DNA from: Actinostola sp. cb2023
Lineage: Eukaryota; Cnidaria; Anthozoa; Actiniaria; Actinostolidae
Assembly (NCBI GenBank): GCA_033675265.1
Contig: JAUJYZ010000586.1
Location: 599,501 to 663,500 of the forward strand
Direction: 5' to 3'
Length of the DNA: 64,000 bases
Position 1 is the first letter of the stretch. Every line of letters starts with the position of its first letter. Positions 1 to 9,800 of this stretch are shown here, piece after piece. The position numbers and the translations under genes were made by a program. The notes under the pieces were generated by a model, which saw nothing but the letters and a program-made list of their open reading frames with translations, did not search any database and was not told where the DNA came from.

Positions 1-12
1 AGAATGTGCTGA

Positions 13-247
13 GCGACTTGCACTAAGAGGCCACGTGACCCTAACTCCCATAAATCGAACATCAGTGTCAAAATGAACTCCAGAAATGAAAAGAGCAGCT
101 CGAAATTAATAAAAGGGCGATGTTTCAGATCATAATGTCTGACCCAGGAGAAATAGCATTAAAAATAAAATCGATCGTTTTCTAAGATTTTGTTTGGAAA
201 TTTAAAATGCATTGGATGGCAAGAGGCGTTCCATCCAATGCATTTTG
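13..247. mobile_element. Truncated copy of palindromic MITE family A
   Basis: This stretch matches, with scattered differences, the left arm and centre of the full palindromic element at 18210-18630. Shared landmarks are the terminus GCGACTTGCACTAAGAG followed by CACGTGACC, and a centre around a GGATGGCA/TGCCATCC inversion. The right arm is missing. It is non-autonomous and has no coding content. Confidence 0.7.
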
Positions 248-950
248 ATTCTGATTTTTCATTCGAGAGTTATTGCCGGTTATATTTCATGATAGAGCAG
301 CCTTATTCAGAACGGCTGATCTTCACTTGATGATCATCTTCGTAAATTTAAGTTCTCAGATTTTTATTCGCGTTCAGTACGTCACTTTTGATCCAAACAC
401 GCCAGACTCCCACCATCTTCAGTACACAAAGGTAGTTTGAAAGGTACAGAGAAATGATGTATTATACAATCAATACTTAGTAGTGGTCGAATCGTTTCCA
501 ACAGTACAGTGACGTCACAAGTCCACTTTCGTCAAATATCAAATTTCTTCGGGTATCCCTCGTAAACAGCTCATTAGGCAACTTCAAACTTTTATAACTC
601 GAAAACTAGTGAAGGTAGAACTATGAAACGTTGCCAGAGTTTTTACAACATTATTATCTTTTATTGATTAAAAGTTTGTTGATTGGTTGCATGTGACCTT
701 TAACAACCTTTACCAAAACTCGGCCTTTTTTAGAATCTTGATGTCAAGTTCTAATTTGCTTTCAATAAAGGAAATACGTTTGATAATAGAAGCTCATAAT
801 AACGATTCCATCAGCGATCCCCCACAACGTTCAGCTGATCAAATTTATTCGCAAATAAGTTTATATCTGGTTTATATTCTTATGGATTTTAAGAATATTT
901 TAGCGTTCAATTTTTTTGTAACATTATATAAAAAAAAATTAATATCTTCT

Positions 951-1135
951 TACTATGGAAACTGATCTCTGAAGTGCATGGTAACATGTCCGTTCGGAAT
1001 TTTATCTCACTGGAGTGTTTTGTACCATTTTTGAACGAAATGATTGGATTGAAGTAATCACGTGATACAAAAAAACCTCTCCAGCGAGACACAATTCCGA
1101 ACGGACATGTTACCACTTTAGTGATTTCCATAGTA
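951..1135. mobile_element. Short MITE-like inverted repeat
   Basis: The arms begin TACTATGGAAA on the left and end TTTCCATAGTA on the right. Both contain the block GGTAACATGTCCGTTCGGAA or its reverse complement, separated by about 70 bp. The structure fits a small non-autonomous DNA transposon. Confidence 0.6.
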
Positions 1136-2735
1136 TATATAGCTAATTGCATAATCATTGTCGGGTTGAAAATCATAAATCATAGAAGCTGAGACCGCAA
1201 GGATGGATGGGAAATATATTCAATGTTCTCGTATAGTTTTGAAGATGTATGAGCTATTTAACTAAGATCCTACAAGTCTGGATAAAAAGGTCGATCATTT
1301 GACGGTGTTATTTGAGAGTTTTAATTTCCCATAATTCCTTTTGGTCAAGCTTTCATGATTTTCAATCCGACAACGATTATGGAATTAGCTATATAACTTA
1401 TGTGAATGATCAAAAAAACGAAAGGTTCAATTCAATGGGAATTTGCCTGTTAAAACGCTTATGTGATGAGTTTGATATACCCGGCCATCATCATCTTTTA
1501 CTGGAAAACGAAAGGCTCCATATATAGAGGCACTTAAAACATTTATAAATAATTGCTCTTGCAAGTCTGAATAACGTCAACAATTGCAGATGCATGTATA
1601 TATATTACAGTTCGAACTAGCGATGATCAATTGAAAAGGCAGGCCGGGGTTGACTGTTGTCCAAGTTCACTGGCGTAAGTAACTTGACTATGTTTTACCA
1701 AACAAAAATAATAAGGTGGCACAAAACACTTCTCTTCTTTTGAAAGCCTTTTTATAATTTAAGATTAAATAAATAATTTAATGCTGAATGTTAAGTCTAA
1801 AATAAAATCGTGTTTTTAAAAGAAATAACATGCACATTCTTATCTACATGTAAAATCAGGTTGCCATAGAAACCATATGAATTATTTATTAAAGCTATGG
1901 TTTCAAATGCCCGGCATAATAGTCTATGGATACACAATTTCAAAAGATGCAGTGAGCGAAGTTTGACTATCAAAAAGTTGAATAATTTTGAGCAATTTTA
2001 ATTTCATTCGTTCAAAAAGTTCTAATTAATTATGCAAATTAATCGGCTTCGTATAATATTTATTTCAGATATTAGATAGCTAACTTAAATTGTAGGTGTT
2101 ATATTAGGTTATCAATTATTATTTAGTTTTTAGAAGACATCAGAAGTTTACTTTTCAGATGGTTTAGTTTCCGTGATTTTTGCTATTTTGAAGGATTTGC
2201 TTCACCACGATGTGTTTCAGTGGATGTCAGATGACCGTTATTTTAGACCCCAAAAATTTGAAAGCTTTTTTCAATAGCAGTTGGATAAGGTATGTAAATG
2301 TAATTGGAAGCTTTAGAATCTGAGCGTTACCATCAGAGTTATCGAAGCCAGAATATAGGCCAAAATAGGGCATTTTTAAAAATATAAAAGTATGTTGCGC
2401 CCGCGATGCGTGTACACGGTTGCTATAGCAACGGAATCTAAAATTACCTGTGAACGGAAAAGACTAAGTATGATTCTTTCACATGACATGATCGTTGTTG
2501 ATGAAAGAGCTACAGAGAAATTGCAGCACGTGTTCAAAGATGGAGAAATGTTGACTTTCGAGAGGCTGAAAATCACTCTAAATTAACATTGGGCCGTTGC
2601 CATGGAAACCAAAGGTGTCGACGCCTTACCAGTATATTTTTGTAATCAGGGCAGGAATACTTACTTGTATGCAAAGTTTCAGAGAAATCTATTTTTTCAA
2701 GTGGCCAGCTGATGTTTGATTTTTCTAGAAAAGAC

Positions 2736-2907
2736 GTTTTTGTCAACACGGACAGCGCGCGCACTGACGAATGATGTTCGAAACGAACGTTGACCTCAAT
2801 CTACGACGTGAAAGCAGGTGAAGTGCCATCAGATTGCCATCGCGGACGTCAACGGTCTTTTTGAACATTATTCGTCAGTACGCGTGCCGTCCGTGTTGAC
2901 AAAAATG
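2736..2907. mobile_element. Hairpin element
   Basis: Inverted arms of about 40 bp start TTTTTGTCAACACGGAC and end in the reverse complement. They include a GCGCGC(A)CTGACGAAT block. It resembles a non-autonomous DNA element and has no coding content. Confidence 0.5.
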
Positions 2908-3638
2908 CATGCTGCTTGAGCTCCCTATTTACATTTGCTAGGGGATGATTGCAAACCAGCCCTCCGGAGCAGTTCACTGACCACCCCTCCTTCCAGTAAT
3001 AATACCAGTACTTGATAAAATACATTATTTAATATTCTATTAATTCACTGGTACAATTGTAGCAATATTACAATACTATGTCTACAATATAAGGAACAGT
3101 TAATGGAAAGTATTATTAATATTAAAACATGGTGTACCAGTCTTGTCCAGTACTTACAGCTTACATGTAATAATATTATTTTAATACTATTGAAATATTG
3201 GATTGTTGTAAAACCGCATACAAATAAATTAAATTTAACAATAGAAAATTATTATGATTAATAATCAGTGTGCAAGTGCAACAAAATGTTGATCAAGTCT
3301 TTCTTCAGTTTTCTTGTGTTAATTAAATAATAGAATAATATTGAAAAATGGTTCAAATTATCACTTTTGCATTCGTGAAAACACCGAGTCTTCGTCGAGG
3401 CCGCGCCGATAGTTGCGGAGATCCGCACTCTACGGTGATTGACAGGTTATAAGAACCCCCCGATTATAAGCCCACCACAAAATCCTTACGAAGTTATATA
3501 AGCCCAGGGCATATAACTGGGATTCTATGGTATGTGATGTGGTGATTAGATTTAGGGGAAATGTTAAGGGTTGAAGTGAGTTTCAAAGGCGCTTGGCCAG
3601 GCCAATGTCGAGACAAAATGATTGAACTTTAAAGAAAT

Positions 3639-3871
3639 GCATAGCAATATCGTTAATTATTGTAAATATTGCTTCCCTTAGCAAAACTTCTAAAAATTCA
3701 TGCATAACTTGTCACGGCTTGGAAGTAGATTGGTAGTGCAAATAAATTAAATAACAATAGAAAATCATTATGCATAGCAATATCATTAATTATTGTGAAT
3801 ATTGCTTCCCTTCGCAAAACTTCTAAAAACTGATGCATAACTTGTCACGGCTTGGAAGTAGATTGGTAGCG
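3639..3871. repeat. Direct duplication of the dehydratase gene 3' end
   Basis: A unit of about 133 bp occurs twice in tandem: 3639-3771, then 3772-3871 for the second, partial copy. The second copy contains the true stop codon of the threonine dehydratase gene (complement of TCA at 3845-3847) and about 20 bp of upstream coding sequence. The first copy repeats the stop region and 3' flank with a few substitutions. It is a local duplication running from coding sequence into 3' UTR. Confidence 0.8.
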
Positions 3872-6800
3872 TTGATCTTCACCCCACATTACACTATCAG
3901 GATAATGCAACTCTAACGCTTGTTTAACTTCTAGACCATGTTCTTGATCTCGGACCTCCGCTACAGTTTTAATCTGCAAAACATTCATGAATAAGTGTGT
4001 GGAATGACTCTTTAACATTGTATAAAAAAATCACAAAATTTACTAATTTATTATAAATAACTAATAGTAAACAGTGGCAATAGTCTCTGAAGCTTACAAG
4101 CCTGGCTGTTATACAATGGTATTCATTCACACTTTACAAGTAAGTAATACCAGTGGCATGCATGTTTTGTAACACAGAGTAGTTTTCCTATGAGTGGGAA
4201 ACCTATGGCAGGGACTTGCAGTACGGCATCGAAAACATCTATTCAACCAATCACAGCGTGCAAAATCAATGCTCAACCAATCGGAATGCTTGGACATGGC
4301 ACAGCCACTGCACTGCACGAACCGTACCATAATATATTAATATTACTACCCACTCGTGCGAAAACAACTAATATCTAATCTCATGTACTTACTTGCACAC
4401 TAAATACACTTGAAGTCAGCCATGCTCTCTCGTGGTAGATGTCTTTGACACTGCAAATAGAATCGGCTCTCATTATGTCCATGAAACAAAACAAAAAACT
4501 ACTCCTTCTGCAACTTGTGCACAACGTTGCAAGAAAAGTTGCACCATGTGTCTGGGCCTTAATAATTAATGTTGTACACCACAAATGTACATTAATACTA
4601 TTTACCTTGCTTCTAGAGAGCTTAAAAGTCTCGTTAGTTCAGCAATTCCACCAGGTCTGTCAGTAACCGTGACAATAAATCTAACCAGTCTACCGTCTGC
4701 AGCAAGCCCACGGTCAATACATCGTCCAAGTACGGTAGAATCTATATTTCCTCCACATAATGGTACGACTACCCTGGTGAGACATTAACATGTATACAAT
4801 CATGTAGTTAATCTGGTATCATGTCAATAGAGTATAAATACAGTAAACTCTTTCTTTGCGTGTTACAATAGATGGGTTACCTGTGTTATAATACCTTATT
4901 TGGGTAATTAATTCAGTACAACAATATAGGCCCATTAGATACAGCAAGGCTTAGATACAAAGTGTCCATTTTAGTGACAGTAGATATACTACATGTAGAC
5001 TCGTTATTTACTCGGTGGGCTGCCTGTGGCACGCTGAGTTGAAAAATGGGCTCTTGTTTTCTTATGCCACAAATCGCCAACTTGGTACCAAGGCACATGC
5101 GCTCTGTGCCACTGAGGAAACTGAAGGCTCATGCATTGCTCAATGCTGAAACCCACCAAGTGAATGCTTATAAAAATAGAGCATCTTGTTATCTATAAAT
5201 CCATTGTTATTTTTTGAAGCAAAGACGAATTATTTATTTATTTTATTTAACCAGCCAAGGTGGTGTGGTGTCTGTGTGTCTGCAAGCCTAGGATTCATTG
5301 TGCAATGTTTTAGCCTGATTTTCAGACAGCTCATGTGTCATACACTGTTCCTTCCTTCAACATGTGACATGAGCTGTCTGAAAATCAGGCCGGCAATGTT
5401 TAGGCCAGGAAAAATGCTGGATGTTTGTAGTATTTTTCAATACATAGTGGACTTACTTCTTTCCTTCAAGCTCTGGTAACAGACCAGCCACAATAGCAGC
5501 AAAAGCAGTAACACCGGCTCCTTCAACTACAGCCTTCTCTTCCTCAATAAGACGTAGTATGGCAAGGGCAATGAAGTCCTCCCTGTCATTCATAACCATA
5601 GAGTTATTATTAATATACAAGATCATTTTTAGGGCCTGTTTACATGAGGGAGAGATAACCCTAGCGCTATAGGATCTTCCTATATTCTAGCAAGCGAATC
5701 AACCTAGTGGCTATATATATATCTATTGCTTTCTGTTCACATGGGCTGGGGTAGAGTTCTTTCGGGTACTAGGATCATTCTAGCACTAGGGTCATCTTGT
5801 CTCGCAGATAGGATGATCCTACTACTAAGGTTAACTTTTCATAATGTAAATGAAACAAGGAGCGATAACTCTAGAACTAGGGTTGTATTAATCACCTGAG
5901 CACTTCATTGATATATGGTAACGAACCTAGCAGTAATGCAACCAGTAACGCATCCAATGTATGTTGGCATTTTATCATGTAAACGCAATGTAAAGTTCTC
6001 CCTATTGTTAGGAAGATCCTAGCGCTAGGGTTATCCATTTATCATATAAACAGGCCCTTAATCTTCCTTTATTTAATCTTCATTCCTTTATGTGCATACA
6101 CCTATTTCAAAAAAGGTTGTCGAGGACATCAGTCCATAGGCAATAGGTTATAGGTCGTTCCAAGAATGAACTGCATTATGGTAACAGCTTGAATGACATG
6201 TATGCCAGAAATATTTCATAAAATTCGATGCAAAATTTGTCTTGGCATGTTGAAATGGAAATACTTACGATCTGTTACCATAATGCAGTTCGGTCATGGA
6301 ACGATGGACTGGACGGACATGGACTGATGTCCTCGACAACCTTTATTGAAATAGGTGTATACAGTCAATGTCATTAAGGTTGTCCACCTCGGAAAAACAC
6401 ATTTACTCATTTACAAATTTACACATTCGCACTTTTACCAGCAGCCTGCTTAATTACACCCAAAATCACGTGTCTCATTATATATTCGTTTTGCGCACGT
6501 GGAACCCAGAGTCAATACGATTACCGACATGGCAGCCGGACAAGTGCAAATAGAAGTGCATGAAAATGTGTAAATGTGCGAATTTGTAAATGTGCAAATG
6601 TGCTTTTCCGAGGTGGACAACCTTAATGACATTGACTGTATATTTATGCATTCCATACCTTACACTGATAACTTTGTCTACATATGGTTTATGCATTCCA
6701 TACCTTACACTGATAACCTTGTCTACATATGGTTTAGCAGTTGCAAATGCATTGTCGCCAACTTTCGTTACACAAAGACCTGCAACATTACGATAGCATG

Positions 6801-9800
6801 ATGAACAGTGTCCTGCGGGATACTGAAGGGATTACCCTGGGATTAAATAAAGGTTATTACATGAGCAATAATGTCTAACCCTAACATACTAACAAATATA
6901 GCATAACCTACCATCAGCAAGGGTCATTGCTTGGTTGGCTTCAATTTTCACAGGATGACCTGCCTGCATTGCTGCCTGAAAACTTGCACAATGTTCCGAT
7001 TCTACTCCCTGCGTACGTAATAACAACCAAACAGTAATGTTATACCTACTACAATATACAGTCACATACATTTTGTACATGTACCACTCATTTATACTTG
7101 ATATGATTGAGAGTTCCAGTTGGAAACAACTCAATTGTAATAGCAATGGGGAGGCCGGCTCAAATGAAACATGTTTACACTTCTGTCTTTACATATTTGA
7201 CATGTACTCGTCAAAAACTTTCAGCAGTCTATCTCATCATGCGCAACATACCAAAAATCCCTGCTAAAATTGAACTACCATTACCCAAAAATCTCCAAGC
7301 ATTTTCAAAAAAGTCCTTCACACTTCCCAGAACTACAATGTATCTGCCTCGTCCCCAGGCGTCTAGGAGTTGGTCGACAACGAGTGTGGAGCACGAGGAG
7401 TTGTGGGAAGCGTGAGGAGTTGTGGGCCAGGCGTTTGGGAGTTGGTCGGACAATGAGTGAGGAGTTGGGACGAGCGCGGTGCGGTGTGCGAGAAAGTTAA
7501 ATGAGTGATTGTAATGGATATTTTCTACTTACAATAATGGTAATATCTGGATTTAGATTTTTAATCGCTACAGACATGCCAGCAATAAGACCACCACCAC
7601 CAATAGGAATGACTACAGCATCGGCATCTGGAACATCATCTATGATCTCCAGACCACATGTCCCTTGGCCAGCAAGGATGTGCGGGTGGTCATACCTGGC
7701 AAATACAACATTTAATTATCAGGTTTTATGTAACAAGTCAAAATCATACTATGCATCGATCATACTATATTGACAACAATTTTGATCCATTTGTGATTAC
7801 AATTGATTGACAATATAAAATGAAAACATTCACTGAATGTTTCTAGCCTGCATAGCCTAGCTGAGTCATCAAGGGATATTGAATGGTCAAGGCGAGACTT
7901 TGCGAGACTCTGAGACAAGGCATATTTTTGCGAGCCAGAAACGTTTTTTCACCGATTTCCTTTGTTTTCAAAATTCGAGACTCTTGAGATGGCTTTTTGC
8001 GAAAAAAACGAGACTTCGAGACCCACAAAATTTGACTGAAATTTTGCGAAACTCTGACTTTTTATGGGGACCATTCGACACCCCTTCATCAGGGAGAGGA
8101 GAAGAGAGGAAAAAGAAATCATCTTCAGTCTGCCATGCCATATTCTTCCTTTTTCGTCAATCCCCTAGAGATCCAAGCACCTTAGTATTCAGAGACGGAC
8201 TTCTACTTACCCATTGATATATTCTTGACCATTTGTTTTAGCTAAACGAAGTGCAATGTCTTTTGCCTTTGGAATTAAAGAAATTAGTAAGACATATTTT
8301 GTCAATGGAGTGAATAATCTATTCAAGACTGCAACAAGCCTTGGCAGGTTTGTTCCTGGAATCAAATCCCAAAAAAATATTTGTCAAAATCATATACATG
8401 TAAGTACTAATAATATCAATCTGAAAAATAATTTATAACCCCAAAAGTCCCCACCTGCCAATTTGAAAACCAAAAAAGCCCTTTGCACCGCTACCCCATC
8501 ACTATATTACAAAATACATGAGTACTCACTGCACATGTATATATGTTATGCATACCTCGATAATATCAGCACCATTTACTACATACACAATGCTCTCTCC
8601 CCTTACACACGGCTGCTTACCCAAGCACCACATTCCGTTCCAATTGTAAGTGTTTAGCCAATCAAAAATATTTATTCGTTATTCGTGTTCACTAGTTGTC
8701 AACGACTCAACAGTCCTAGGCTCATGTTTCGTTGTTTATTTACGTAAGAACGTTGCAAAGTTAGGAAATGAATTCACATACACGATTTACATTAGTCTTC
8801 CTCGCAGCCGTGTTTAGTGTATTGGTTTAGTGTATTGCCCAGTTAAACTCTTTGATATTTAATTATTTTGCTGCAAGGCAAAACACTTCGTGGACGCCGT
8901 CTTGTTTGTCACTGGTCTTTGGTATGGCGCGAACGTTGACCTGATTTCGGGCAACAAGCTCTGATTGGATAATTAGATCTGTGGAACGGAATGTAGTGCT
9001 TGGGTAAGCAGCCGTGTGTATTAGGGGAGAGAGCATTGCGTGACGACACTAAACACGGCTGCGAGGGAGACTAGCTAGCTATAACAGTGGCTTGATACTT
9101 CTTACATACCTCGATAATATCAGCACCATTGACTATAACAGTGGCTTGATACTTCTTACATACCTCAATAATATCAGCACCATTGACTATAACAGTGGCT
9201 TGATACTTCTTAGTAAACATACCTCAATAATATCAGCACCATTGACTATAACAGTGGCTTGATACTTCTTACATACCTCAATAATATCAGCACCATTGAC
9301 TATAACAGTGGCTTGATACTTCTTACAAGCAGAGATTTTCATAATAGGGGCATTTCTAGGCATTACAACAGTAACAGGAATTCCAAGTACTTTGCCGTGA
9401 TATGATAATGCTAATGCATGATTCCCTGCAGATGCTGCTATCACACCTTTCTTCTTTTGTTCCTAAAAATTAATAAATATTGTTGAATTCCCAAAACATA
9501 ATAATTATAGGGCTGCACATCAAATTATTCAATAATTTCATGGTATGCCAATCAACCAGACATATAAAACTCCCTATATCTCGAACTTGGTTACATGTAT
9601 CTCGAACTACAAAATGACTATTAAAGAATGGAGTAAGTGACTTGTGATCAAAACCCAAATTCTCCTTTGAAATTCAACTAATCTTGAGGAGAATTTAGAT
9701 TTTGATCAGAGATCGCTTACATTGCAGGGAATCCTTCAATTGTTTATCTCAAACCCCAACTATCTCTAATAATTTGTTGCTTCCCTTGACAGTTAAGGTA

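Larger units (their letters stand above)
1..3844. other. Intergenic, no gene recognised
   Basis: No exon with recognisable protein similarity was found on either strand. The stretch holds half of a MITE (13-247), a short inverted-repeat element (951-1135), a hairpin element (2736-2907) and AT-rich filler. Its right end carries a direct duplication of the 3' end of the neighbouring dehydratase gene. Confidence 0.6.
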
